Shown: positions 1-8,863, counted from the first letter of the stretch. The stretch is DNA of 30,133 nt from DATIRA01 sp964553405 (GCA_964553405.1 CAZKLS010000022.1:1-30133); one strand, 5' to 3'. Translations and numbers: made by a program. The notes: a model not told the origin generated them from the letters alone.

Positions 1-437
1 AGACCTACAAGGTCCACCTCGACGGCTACGACTGGGGCCCGTACTTCCGCGGCGAGGCCGACAAGGGCCCGCGCCGGGAGTTCTTCTACTGGACCGACGA
101 CGGTGACGTGGCCGGACTGCGCTTCGACCAGTGGAAGATCGTCTTCCTCGAGCAGCGTGCACACGGCTACGAGGTCTGGCAGGAGCCGCTGGTGGAACTG
201 CGCCTTCCGAAGCTGTTCAACCTGCGTACGGATCCGTTTGAGCGTGCCGACCACGAAGGCATCGACTACCCGAGGTGGCGTCTCGAGCGGGCGTTCGTGC
301 TCGTGCCTGCGCAGACCATCGTTGGCCAGTTCCTCGGCACGCTGCAGGAGTTCCCGCCGCGCCAGAAGCCGGGCAGCTTCAGCCTGGGCGATGCGATGGA
401 CAAGATCCAGGCAGGCGCCAAGGGTGGGGCCAACTAG
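1..437 (+). CDS. Sulfatase, C-terminal part (5' end outside window)
   Basis: Reading from base 3, this frame runs open from the window edge to a TAG stop at 435-437. It encodes the last ~144 residues of a sulfatase. The assignment rests on its clear similarity to the C-terminus of the complete sulfatase at 3164-4738: both carry YKVHLDGY, a (T/S)DDGD stretch, a W-K-(I/V)-(I/V)-F-(L/M)-EQRA segment, an NLR-DP-ER segment, and a tail with PPRQKPGSF followed by GDA. The two are therefore paralogues in direct orientation. The catalytic half (formylglycine cysteine, metal ligands) lies upstream of the window, so activity cannot be judged. The next gene starts 36 bases downstream, so the two are probably co-transcribed. 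Confidence 0.85.
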   Translation, partial: TYKVHLDGYDWGPYFRGEADKGPRREFFYWTDDGDVAGLRFDQWKIVFLEQRAHGYEVWQEPLVELRLPKLFNLRTDPFERADHEGIDYPRWRLERAFVLVPAQTIVGQFLGTLQEFPPRQKPGSFSLGDAMDKIQAGAKGGAN

Positions 438-473
438 TCCGTAGCTGAGTTCCATGTCAGGGCCGGTGCCGGG

Positions 474-3017
474 TTGACCTCGAAGGTCGCCCGGCCGTCG
501 TCTGAACCGGGCCGGGCGGTGGCAGGGGCGTTTCCGACGCTCCCTGCGATCGCCCGGCTCTTGCTATTGCTGTCCGGCACGACGGCACTCGCCTTCCAGG
601 CGCTCTGGATCAAGCAGCTGACGCTGGTCGTCGGCGTCGAGGTCTTCGCAGTCTCGATCGGCGTGGCCGCGTTCTTCGCTGGGCTGGCCTCAGGCGCCGC
701 CGTCATTGGTTTCGCTGTCGACGGCAGTTCGCGTCCGCTGCTCTGGTACGCCGGGCTCGAGGCTGCGGTGGCCGTGTTGGGCCTGGGAACGACGCTGCTG
801 ATGCCCGTCGCGCCGGGTCCGTTCGTCTGGCTCGATGCACGGCTGGGCCCGCTGGCCTGGGTCCTGCCCGCCGCGATGGTCGCGATTCCTGCATTCTGCA
901 TGGGCGGCACGCTGCCCGCGGCCTTGCGGTCACTGGTGCCGCGCGATAAGGCCCTGGGCCGGGAAGCCGGCGCGCTCTACGCGTGGAATACGGCCGGCGC
1001 AGTCGCCGGTGCGCTGCTCACGCCGTTCCTGCTGGTGCCGCTGTTCGGCGTGCGTGGCGCGGGCCTTGCCGCATCGCTCGCATGCCTCGCGACGGCCGGG
1101 CTTGCGGCCTGGCTGTCCCGGCGCGCGTCGCCCGCTCCTGCGGTCGTCCCGGCTGGGGTTGCCTCGGACGCCAGGGATGTTCCACGCCGCGGGTTCGTGC
1201 TCGGGTTGCTGCTCTATGCCTGTGCCGGCGGGATCGCGATGGGCTACGAGGTCCTCTGGACGCAGATCGTGGCGCCACTGACGAGTACCCGCGGTGCGGC
1301 ATTCGCGGTGGTGCTGGCGGTGTATCTCGCCGGCCTTGCGGGCGGCAGCGCTGCCTGGTCCCGCGTCGCTGACAGAATCGAGGACCGCTGGGCCTCGTTC
1401 GGCCTGCTGATCGCGGGAGCCGGACTGCTGGCGTTGCTCACCTATGCGGTGCTCGGCCCCTGGCTGGCCGCGGCGCAGGCGTCACTCGGTCAGGCGGTTG
1501 CGCGCGCGAGCGGTTCGCATGCACTGGGCATGTACAGCCGGTTCCTGCTCGCGGCGATCGTGATTGTGCTGCCTGCGACATTGGCGCTCGGAGCCGCGTT
1601 CCCCGCCGCTGTGCGATTGACCGGCGAAGCGGCCCGGGCCGGCACGTCGGTCGGCCGGGTCACGGCCTGGAACATGGCCGGTGCGATCCTCGGAACGCTG
1701 CTGGTGGGTTTTGCTGCAGTCCCGGCTTTCGGGCTCGCGCGCACGCTGTTCCTGCTCGCGGCGCTGGCGGCCGTTGTCGGGATGGTCGCGACGCTGGCTT
1801 CGCCCCGGCGCGGGAAGCTGGCGGTCGGCGCATCGCTCGGCATGCTGCTCGTCGCGCTGTTCGCCGGATTCAAGCTGCCCGACGACAAGCTCGGTACGCT
1901 GCTGGCGGAACTGCGGGGAGGCCGGCTCGATTTCCATGCCGAGGGCGCCGGCGGCGCCGTGACGGTACTGGAGCAGTCCACGCCGGCCGGCTCGTTCCGC
2001 CGGCTGTACGTGGCGGGTGTCTCCAACTCGGGCGACTCGCTCGCCTCGCTTCGCTACATGCGCCTGCAGGCGCTGCTGCCGCTGCTTGTCCATGCCGGTG
2101 AGCCGCGGTCGGCAATGGTCATCGCAATGGGAACGGGGATCACCTGCGGTGCGCTGCTGGTCGACCCGGACCTCACGCGCCGCAGTTGCGTCGAGTTGCT
2201 GCCGGAAGTCGTCGAGGCTACGAAGCGCTTCCAGGGTAACTACGACGTGAGCGGCGACGGCCGGATCGAGATCCGCATCGCCGACGGCCGCCATGAACTT
2301 CTGCGCCGCGAGGAGAGCTGGGACCTGATCACGTTGGAACCCCCACCCCCGTCGGCGGCCGGCGTCGTCAACCTGTACTCGCGCGAGTTCTACGAACTCG
2401 CGAAGCGCAGGTTGGCTCCGGGAGGCATGGTCGCCCAATGGTGGCCGCTGCCGACGCAGAACCTGGAGGACTCGAAGTCCCTGGTCCGCAGTTTCATCGA
2501 CGCATTCCCGTACGTGAGCTTGTGGACGACCGAGGTGCACGAGATGCTGCTGGTCGGCTCGATGGGCCCGATGCCGCTAGAGGTCGGGCGCGTGGTCCGA
2601 CGCTTCGAGCGCCCCGGCGTCGCGACCGCGCTGCGTGAGGTCGGGATAGATTCCGCAGCCGCCGTGCTCGCCACCTGGGTGACGGATCGTAACGGGCTGC
2701 TGACGTTCGTCGGCGACGCGCCGCCCGTCACCGACGACCGGCCACGAATCGAGGTGGCACCGTGGCTGCGGCCCGGCGAGATGGCGCGCGTGCTGCCCGC
2801 CGTCGCGGCGCTCGCCACCGACCCACCGCTGCGTGGAGCGGACGTGGCGTTCCGGGAGACGGTGGACCGCGACCGGGGCGAGCTGGGATTGCTGTTCCAA
2901 TCGCTGCAGGCCTCGCTGGAAGGCAACGAGGCACTGATGCGCGACAGCCTCGTGCGCCTGCGGGCGGCAGACCCGGACAATCCGTACTACGCGTGGATCG
3001 CTCCCGCGGGCCGCTGA
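474..3017 (+). CDS. Polytopic membrane protein fused to a spermidine-synthase-like domain
   Basis: 847 residues. Residues ~25-465 form many hydrophobic helices in two similar halves (about 12-14 membrane spans). Residues ~490-720 form a Rossmann-type spermidine-synthase-like domain, with a nucleotide-binding-like MGTG at 552-555, an acidic VELLPEV at 573-579 and an EPPPP motif at 622-626 followed by a VNLYSREFY segment. True aminopropyltransferases have an aspartate-rich D-x-x-D-P motif at this point. Here Glu-Pro-Pro replaces it, so ordinary spermidine synthesis is doubtful. The TTG start at 474 is the only plausible upstream start: the ATG at 454 is out of frame and soon stops. A GTG at 519 is an alternative. 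The gene sits between two sulfatase paralogues, 36 bases after the first. The family is recognisable, but the substrate is unknown. Confidence 0.8.
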   Translation: MTSKVARPSSEPGRAVAGAFPTLPAIARLLLLLSGTTALAFQALWIKQLTLVVGVEVFAVSIGVAAFFAGLASGAAVIGFAVDGSSRPLLWYAGLEAAVAVLGLGTTLLMPVAPGPFVWLDARLGPLAWVLPAAMVAIPAFCMGGTLPAALRSLVPRDKALGREAGALYAWNTAGAVAGALLTPFLLVPLFGVRGAGLAASLACLATAGLAAWLSRRASPAPAVVPAGVASDARDVPRRGFVLGLLLYACAGGIAMGYEVLWTQIVAPLTSTRGAAFAVVLAVYLAGLAGGSAAWSRVADRIEDRWASFGLLIAGAGLLALLTYAVLGPWLAAAQASLGQAVARASGSHALGMYSRFLLAAIVIVLPATLALGAAFPAAVRLTGEAARAGTSVGRVTAWNMAGAILGTLLVGFAAVPAFGLARTLFLLAALAAVVGMVATLASPRRGKLAVGASLGMLLVALFAGFKLPDDKLGTLLAELRGGRLDFHAEGAGGAVTVLEQSTPAGSFRRLYVAGVSNSGDSLASLRYMRLQALLPLLVHAGEPRSAMVIAMGTGITCGALLVDPDLTRRSCVELLPEVVEATKRFQGNYDVSGDGRIEIRIADGRHELLRREESWDLITLEPPPPSAAGVVNLYSREFYELAKRRLAPGGMVAQWWPLPTQNLEDSKSLVRSFIDAFPYVSLWTTEVHEMLLVGSMGPMPLEVGRVVRRFERPGVATALREVGIDSAAAVLATWVTDRNGLLTFVGDAPPVTDDRPRIEVAPWLRPGEMARVLPAVAALATDPPLRGADVAFRETVDRDRGELGLLFQSLQASLEGNEALMRDSLVRLRAADPDNPYYAWIAPAGR

Positions 3018-3064
3018 TATCAGGGCCATGCCTCGAACGCATCAGGACGATGATTTCGATGTGC

Positions 3065-3093
3065 TGGAACTGAGGCGGGTGAGTAGGTATTGT
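3065..3093 (+). promoter_or_regulatory. Possible sigma70-type promoter upstream of the second sulfatase
   Basis: TGGAAC at 3065-3070 and TATTGT at 3088-3093 are separated by 17 bases. The -10 element matches the consensus at 4 of 6 positions, but the -35 is weak. It lies in the 146-base gap before the sulfatase start at 3164, the longest gap in this cluster. It could give the sulfatase its own transcript. Confidence 0.25.
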
Positions 3094-3163
3094 CCGAAGC
3101 GTCTTCGACGGGCCATCTCGCATGCGCACCGTCTTCCTGCTGCCGAAAATGAGGGATGAACCA

Positions 3164-4738
3164 ATGAGTCGTTGGACCTGGCGCATATTTCTGTCGTTCT
3201 TCGCCGCCCTGCTGGGGCTCGGCGCCACGCTGCCTGCACAGGCGGCCGGCAAACCGAACATCCTGGTGATCTGGGGCGACGACATCGGCCAGTCGAACAT
3301 CTCGTACTACACGCGCGGCCTGATGGGCTACAAGACGCCCAACATCGACCGCATCGCCCTCGAAGGCATGGCCTTCACCGATTATTACGGCGAGCAGTCC
3401 TGCACCGCCGGACGTTCCTCGTTCATCACGGGCCAGAGCGTGTTCCGCACCGGACTGTCCAAGGTCGGCCTGCCCGGGGCGCCGGAAGGCATGCAGAAGG
3501 AAGATCCGACCATTGCGACGGTGCTGAAAGCGCAGGGCTACGCGACCGGGCAGTTCGGCAAGAACCACCTGGGCGACAAGGACGAGCACCTGCCGACGAT
3601 GCACGGCTTCGACGAGTTCTTCGGCAACCTCTACCACCTGAACGCCGAGGAAGAACCCGAGAATGAGGACTACCCGGGCGACCTCGTGCTGGCCGATGGC
3701 AAGACCTTCCGCCAGAAGTACGGCCCGCGTGGCGTCATTCACTCCTGGGCGAACGCGGACGGCACGCAGCGGATCGAGGACACCGGCGCGCTGACGAAGA
3801 AGCGCATGGAAACGGTGGACGACGAGACCTCGGACGCCGCCCTCCGGTTCATCCGCGAGGCGCAGGCCGCCGGCAAGCCCTGGTTCGTCTGGTGGAGCGG
3901 CACGCGCATGCACTTCCGCACCCACGTCAAGGAGTCGCTGCGCGGCATTTCGGGGCAGGACGAGTACTCCGACGGCATGGTCGAGCACGACATGCACATC
4001 GGCAAGTTCCTCAAGCTGCTCGACGACCTTGGCATCGCCGACAACACGGTCGTGTTCTACTCGACCGACAACGGCCCGCACATGAACACCTGGCCGGACG
4101 CGGCGATGACGCCGTTCCGCGGCGAGAAGAACACCAACTGGGAAGGCGGCTGGCGAGTGCCGGCCATGGTCCGCTGGCCCGGCAGGATTGCGGCCGGATC
4201 CGTCAGCAACGAGATCGTGCACCACATGGACTGGCTGCCGACCTTCGCCGCCGCCGCGGGCGACACGACGGTCAAGGATCGCCTGCTCTCGGGCGCCAAG
4301 CTCGGTGCGCGCAGCTACAAGGTTCACCTGGACGGCTACAACATCCTGCCGATGCTGACCGGTGAGACCGAAACGAGCCCACGCAACGAGATCTTCTATT
4401 TCTCGGACGACGGCGACCTGACCGCGCTGCGGTACCGGGACTGGAAGGTGATCTTCATGGAGCAGCGCGCCGAGGCGACGTTCCAGGCCTGGCGCGAGCC
4501 GTTCGTGCCGCTGCGCGTGCCGCTGCTCGTCAACCTGCGCCGGGATCCCTACGAGCGGGGCATGGTGACCTCGAACACCTATGACGACTGGTTCCTGGAT
4601 CGGCCCTATCTGCTGCTGCCTGCCGGCGACTACGTCGCGCGGTTCCTGGCAACGTTCAAGGAGTATCCGCCGCGGCAGAAGCCCGGCAGCTTCACGATCG
4701 GCGATGCCACCAAGGCGTTGCTGCCGCCGGGAAGCTGA
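3164..4738 (+). CDS. Secreted sulfatase (formylglycine-dependent, arylsulfatase-like)
   Basis: 524 residues. The start is the ATG at 3164 rather than the in-frame ATG at 3122, because GAGG at 3151-3154 is well spaced and a clean signal peptide follows (hydrophobic core ~8-22, AQA/AA cleavage near 28-30). Metal-binding Asp pair in GDDIG (39-40). The sulfatase signature SCTAGRSS has Cys80 as the residue oxidised to formylglycine; Ala replaces the common Pro, giving the C-x-A-x-R form. FGKNH has Lys133, STDNG has Asp302/Asn303, and a later GEKN lysine is near 322. All expected catalytic elements are present, so it should hydrolyse sulfate esters in the periplasm. The C-terminus is paralogous to the partial gene at the left edge. 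No sulfatase-maturation gene is nearby. The natural substrate cannot be told. Confidence 0.92.
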   Translation: MSRWTWRIFLSFFAALLGLGATLPAQAAGKPNILVIWGDDIGQSNISYYTRGLMGYKTPNIDRIALEGMAFTDYYGEQSCTAGRSSFITGQSVFRTGLSKVGLPGAPEGMQKEDPTIATVLKAQGYATGQFGKNHLGDKDEHLPTMHGFDEFFGNLYHLNAEEEPENEDYPGDLVLADGKTFRQKYGPRGVIHSWANADGTQRIEDTGALTKKRMETVDDETSDAALRFIREAQAAGKPWFVWWSGTRMHFRTHVKESLRGISGQDEYSDGMVEHDMHIGKFLKLLDDLGIADNTVVFYSTDNGPHMNTWPDAAMTPFRGEKNTNWEGGWRVPAMVRWPGRIAAGSVSNEIVHHMDWLPTFAAAAGDTTVKDRLLSGAKLGARSYKVHLDGYNILPMLTGETETSPRNEIFYFSDDGDLTALRYRDWKVIFMEQRAEATFQAWREPFVPLRVPLLVNLRRDPYERGMVTSNTYDDWFLDRPYLLLPAGDYVARFLATFKEYPPRQKPGSFTIGDATKALLPPGS

Positions 4739-4790
4739 ACTTCTGGTGGAGCGACAGGCTCGACTGGACTGAAAACGGAGGTTGACCGAC

Positions 4791-5804
4791 ATGGAATCGA
4801 ACCGGACCCCTGGCCTGCGCGCATGTCTGCCGGCGCTGACGAGCTTGTGCATGCTGCTCGCGCCGCTGGCGGTCCGGGCCGATGCGCTGAGCTCGTGGCA
4901 GGACACACCCACCCGCAAGGCGATCGTTGATTTCGTGGAGGGGACCACGACGCCGACCTCGCCGCGCTACGTCCCGCCCGCCGAGCGCATCGCCGTGTTC
5001 GACAACGACGGTACCCTCTGGTCCGAACAGCCGGCGTATTTCCAGTTGCTGTTCGCCGTGGATCGGGTGCGGGCGATGGCGCCGCAGCACCCTGAATGGA
5101 AGGACGAGGAACCGTTCAAGTCGGTGCTGGCCGGTGACATGGCTGCGCTGGCGGCAGGTGGCGAGCACGCGATCCTCGAACTGGTGATGGCGACCCACGC
5201 GGACAACTCGGCCGAGGAGTTCGAGGCGATCGTCAAGGAGTGGATCGCAACTGCGCGGCACCCTCAGACCGGGCGCCCGTTCGACCAGATGATCTACGCG
5301 CCGATGCGGGAGTTGCTCGATTACCTGCGCGCGAACGGTTACAAGACGTTCATCGTCTCGGGCGGTGGCGTCGAGTTCATGCGTGCCTTCGCGGAGCGGA
5401 CCTACGGGATTCCGCCGGAGCAGGTGATCGGCAGCTCGATCGAGACACGTTACGAGGTCCGTGACGGGAAGCCCGTGATCGTCCGCCTGCCGAAGATCGC
5501 CTTCATCGACGACAAGGCGGGCAAGCCGGTCGGCATCCACAAGCACATCGGGCGACGGCCGGTGATGGCCTTCGGCAACTCCGATGGCGACTTCCAGATG
5601 CTGGAGTGGACGACTTCCGGCGCCGGACCGCGCCTCGGAGCGCTGGTGCACCACGACGATGGGGAGCGCGAATACGCCTACGACCGCAAGTCCTCAGTGG
5701 GCAAGCTCGATCGTGGCCTCGATGAGGCTGCGAAGCGCGGCTGGCTGATCATCAGCATGAAGAACGACTGGAAGCAGGTTTACCCGGCACCGCCGCGTCG
5801 CTGA
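4791..5804 (+). CDS. Secreted HAD-superfamily phosphatase (phosphoserine-phosphatase-like)
   Basis: 337 residues. I chose the ATG at 4791, preceded by ACGGAG at 4775-4780, over the in-frame TTG at 4782. An N-terminal hydrophobic segment ending VRA-DA (residues ~12-32) indicates export. All four HAD motifs are visible: FDNDGT (nucleophile Asp71, acid/base Asp73), VSGGG (Ser190), a motif III lysine (Lys242 in DDKAGK), and FGNSDGDFQM (Asp265, Asp267). The cap region between motifs I and II fits class I HADs. It should be a periplasmic phosphomonoesterase. It sits 52 bases after one sulfatase and 39 before the next in the same direction, suggesting that desulfation and dephosphorylation act together on one substrate class (inference). 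Confidence 0.88.
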   Translation: MESNRTPGLRACLPALTSLCMLLAPLAVRADALSSWQDTPTRKAIVDFVEGTTTPTSPRYVPPAERIAVFDNDGTLWSEQPAYFQLLFAVDRVRAMAPQHPEWKDEEPFKSVLAGDMAALAAGGEHAILELVMATHADNSAEEFEAIVKEWIATARHPQTGRPFDQMIYAPMRELLDYLRANGYKTFIVSGGGVEFMRAFAERTYGIPPEQVIGSSIETRYEVRDGKPVIVRLPKIAFIDDKAGKPVGIHKHIGRRPVMAFGNSDGDFQMLEWTTSGAGPRLGALVHHDDGEREYAYDRKSSVGKLDRGLDEAAKRGWLIISMKNDWKQVYPAPPRR

Positions 5805-5843
5805 TCCGGTCTGACCGGCCGACGTCCGGCCGCGGGGGATTCG

Positions 5844-8201
5844 ATGAACCGAGCGGGAATCCGCCTGTGCGCGGCAGCGGCAGTTGCGACCTTCGTTTCC
5901 GGCTGGAGCCCGGACGGAGCGCGCGCGGCTGAGCCGGACGACGCGATGGCGCGTTACGGCCAGGAATTCAAGGGCCGGATCGCAGAGAGCTACGCGGACT
6001 CCGAGGAGTGGTGGCCGTCCAGTCCGAAGCCGCCGGCCGGAACGCCGAACGTGCTGATCGTGCTGCTCGACGACACCGGCTTCGGACAGCTCGGCGCCTT
6101 CGGCGGGCTGATCGATACGCCCAACATGGACCGGCTCGCAGCGGGCGGCCTGCGCTACAACAACTTCCACACGACTGCGCTGTGCTCGCCCTCGCGCGCG
6201 GCACTGATGGCGTCGCGCAACCATCACCGCATCGGGCTCGGCTCGCACTCGCTGACCGCGATGGGATTCCCCGGCTACAACGCGTTTCCACCGGACTCTG
6301 GCAAGTCGATCGCCAAGCACCTGCAGAAGGCGGGCTTCGTCAACTACGCGATCGGCAAGTGGGACCACACGCCGCTGTACGAGGTCTCGGAGGCGGGGCC
6401 GTTCGACCGCTGGCCGAGCGGCGAGGGCTTCGATCACTACTACGGCTTCATGGCGGCGGATGCCGACAACTACCGATCGCTCGTCTGGCGCGACCATCAC
6501 CCGGTCGAGGACTGGATGGACAAGCCCGGCTATCACTACAGCGAGGCGATGGCGGACGAAGCGATCCGCAACATCACGTCCCAGGCGTCGATCGCTCCCG
6601 ACCGCCCCTTCATGATGTTCTGGGCGCCGGTCGCGATGCATTCGCCGCATCAGGCCCCGCCCGAATACATCGAGCGTTACCAGGGCCGGTTCGACATGGG
6701 CTGGGACAAAGCCCGGGAGATGATCCTCGAGCGCCAACTCGAGATGGGAGTCGTGCCCCCGGGCACGCGGCTCACCGAGCGCACACGCGACATCCCGGCC
6801 TGGGATTCGCTCGGACCCGACGAGAAGAGGCTCTACACGCGGCAGATGGAAGTGTTCGCGGCGATGCTCACCCACGTCGACGAGCAGATCGGGCGGATCA
6901 TCGAGACGCTCGAGCGCACCGGCCAGCTCGAGAACACGCTGATCTTCGTGACCTCGGACAACGGCGCCTCAGGTGAAGGCGGGCTCACCGGCAGCTTCAA
7001 CGAGACGTATTTCCTCAACGGCCTGCAGACGCCGTTCGACGCGAACATGCGCAACTACGAGCGCTGGGGCGGACCGGACACCTACCCTCACTATCACGCG
7101 GGCTGGGCGCTGGCGGGCAACACGCCGCACCAGTACTTCAAGCAGATGGTGCACAACGGCGGCATCAAGGACCCGCTGATCGTGCACTGGCCGAAGGGAA
7201 TCCGCGCGAAGGGCGAAGTGCGCAGCCAGTACCACCACATCATCGACATCGGCGCGACGATCCTGGACGCGACCGGTACGCCATTCCTCGCCGAGCTGGA
7301 CGGCGTGCCACAGCTGGCGCTCGACGGTGTATCGATGCGCTACTCGTTCGACGAGCCATCAGCCGCAGACCGGCGCCGCGAGCAGTACTACGAGCTGTTC
7401 GGCAACCGGGCCATCTACCAGGACGGCTGGAAGGCCGTCACGGTGCACGCCAATCGCATGCCCTGGTTCGCGAATCTCAAGGCACCCTTCGAGGACGACG
7501 TGTGGGAGCTCTACCACGTTGCCGACGATTTCTCGGAGTCCCGGAACGTTGCGGATGAGTACCCGGAGAAACTGGCTGCGCTGAAGGCGCGCTGGACCGA
7601 GCTCGCCTGGGCCAACAACGTCTTCCCGCTGCACGACGACATGATCCAGCGTCTCGCCAGGCAGCAGGACCGGCTGTTCGGTGACCGGAAGGAGTTCGTC
7701 TACTACTACCCGGGGGCCCAGCGTATCGCCGAGAAGGCCTCGCCGCCGGTCAAGGGCCGCTCGCACACGATCGAGACGAAGCTCAGGCTGACCGGCGAAG
7801 AGGAGGGCGTGATCGTCGCCTGCGGCGGTTTCACGGGCGGTTACACGCTGTTCATCAAGGACAACCGGCTCTACTACGACTACAACTACTACAACGGCCT
7901 GTACTACACGATGACCTCACCGCCGCTGCCGCGGGGCGAGGTGGACGTCCGCTTCGAGTTCACCGAGGCGCCGAGGAGTCCCGAGCGGCGACTCCCGGGA
8001 GGCGGTGGCGCGCTGTTCGTGAACGGCGAGAAGGTCGGCGAGGTCTCGATGCCCGAGATGCACATCTCGACGTTCTCGCTGTCCGAGACCTTCGACGTCG
8101 GCGTGGACGCCGGCACGCCGGTGAGCGACAAGTACCGGATCAGGAATCACTTCCCGTACACCGGCGAGCTCGACAAGGTCGTGGTTCGCCTCACGGACTG
8201 A
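5844..8201 (+). CDS. Large secreted arylsulfatase (AtsA-type, with C-terminal beta-sandwich)
   Basis: 785 residues. ATG at 5844 with GGGGG at 5834-5838. Signal peptide ~1-28 (ARA-A). Catalytic elements: Asp76/Asp77 in LLDDTGFG, the formylglycine signature LCSPSR with Cys114 (canonical C-x-P-x-R), GKWDH with Lys172, MHSPHQ (~265-270), and TSDNGASGEG with Asp372/Asn373. The length and the tyrosine-rich C-terminal part (~640-785, including YYDYNYYNG) match the long ~780-residue AtsA-type arylsulfatases rather than the ~530-residue Pseudomonas enzyme. The extra domain is probably a beta-sandwich. It is not a close paralogue of the other two sulfatases. It likely hydrolyses aryl or alkyl sulfate esters in the periplasm. 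Confidence 0.93.
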   Translation: MNRAGIRLCAAAAVATFVSGWSPDGARAAEPDDAMARYGQEFKGRIAESYADSEEWWPSSPKPPAGTPNVLIVLLDDTGFGQLGAFGGLIDTPNMDRLAAGGLRYNNFHTTALCSPSRAALMASRNHHRIGLGSHSLTAMGFPGYNAFPPDSGKSIAKHLQKAGFVNYAIGKWDHTPLYEVSEAGPFDRWPSGEGFDHYYGFMAADADNYRSLVWRDHHPVEDWMDKPGYHYSEAMADEAIRNITSQASIAPDRPFMMFWAPVAMHSPHQAPPEYIERYQGRFDMGWDKAREMILERQLEMGVVPPGTRLTERTRDIPAWDSLGPDEKRLYTRQMEVFAAMLTHVDEQIGRIIETLERTGQLENTLIFVTSDNGASGEGGLTGSFNETYFLNGLQTPFDANMRNYERWGGPDTYPHYHAGWALAGNTPHQYFKQMVHNGGIKDPLIVHWPKGIRAKGEVRSQYHHIIDIGATILDATGTPFLAELDGVPQLALDGVSMRYSFDEPSAADRRREQYYELFGNRAIYQDGWKAVTVHANRMPWFANLKAPFEDDVWELYHVADDFSESRNVADEYPEKLAALKARWTELAWANNVFPLHDDMIQRLARQQDRLFGDRKEFVYYYPGAQRIAEKASPPVKGRSHTIETKLRLTGEEEGVIVACGGFTGGYTLFIKDNRLYYDYNYYNGLYYTMTSPPLPRGEVDVRFEFTEAPRSPERRLPGGGGALFVNGEKVGEVSMPEMHISTFSLSETFDVGVDAGTPVSDKYRIRNHFPYTGELDKVVVRLTD

Positions 8202-8277
8202 GTCGAGTCGCTCGCGCTTGGCGGGAGGGACCCGCCTGGCATAACCTGCCGGCCGGTCGCAGCTTCCGGGGGTGCGC

Positions 8278-8847
8278 GTGGACCCGTTTGAATTCCTGAT
8301 CGGTCTCTACACGATCATCGTGGGTCTCGGCATCTCGCTGCTGGTGCGCAGCGTCGGCCAGATGATCGACGGGCGGGAGCGCATCCGCTTCTACTGGGTG
8401 CACAGCGCCTGGCTGGTGCTGATCTTCGCGGCCCACGTCGGCAGCTGGTTCGCGCTCTGGCAGTACCACGAGGTCGAGAGCTGGACGGCGCTCGAGTGCA
8501 TGATGCTGCTGCTGGTGCCGATCCTGCTGTACCTGGTCAGTCACCTCGCGGTGCCGGAGATCGACGAGCTCGGCGAGGAGCGGCACGACATGCGCAGCTT
8601 CTACTTCGGCTATCACCGCCTGATACAGGGGCTGCTCGTCGCGATCATGGTCGTGCAGACCGTCAACGATGCGCTGATCATGGACCGCTTCGCGGCGACA
8701 CCGTCGCAGGTCGGCCGCTTCGTGATCCTCGCGGTGCTGCTGCCCGGCTTGTTCAGCAACAAGCCGGCCGTGCATTCGGCCCAGGTGCTGCTGCTGCTGC
8801 CGCTCGCAGTGCTGGGTTCCGCCGCCTTCGGCTACCGGATCGAGTGA
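8278..8847 (+). CDS. Small six-span membrane protein, function unknown
   Basis: 189 residues from GTG at 8278, preceded at 5 bases by GGGGG (8268-8272); a GTG at 8272 overlaps that site and is less likely. About six hydrophobic segments are visible: ~6-26, 42-62, 71-90, 113-130, 138-157 and 164-182. An acidic loop (EIDELGEERHD) lies between the third and fourth. I recognise no family. It follows the AtsA-type sulfatase by 76 bases in the same direction, is the last gene of the sulfatase cluster, and converges on the acyl-CoA ligase gene. High coding quality and consistent helices make it a real gene. Confidence 0.75.
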   Translation: MDPFEFLIGLYTIIVGLGISLLVRSVGQMIDGRERIRFYWVHSAWLVLIFAAHVGSWFALWQYHEVESWTALECMMLLLVPILLYLVSHLAVPEIDELGEERHDMRSFYFGYHRLIQGLLVAIMVVQTVNDALIMDRFAATPSQVGRFVILAVLLPGLFSNKPAVHSAQVLLLLPLAVLGSAAFGYRIE

Positions 8848-8853
8848 TTGCCC

Positions 8854-8863
8854 GCGCCTGCGG

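Noticed and set aside
3020..4948. 642-codon antisense frame over the second sulfatase
   Set aside because: It covers a gene with full catalytic motifs, shows no recognisable domain and a low-complexity Arg/Val/His composition typical of shadow frames in GC-rich DNA.
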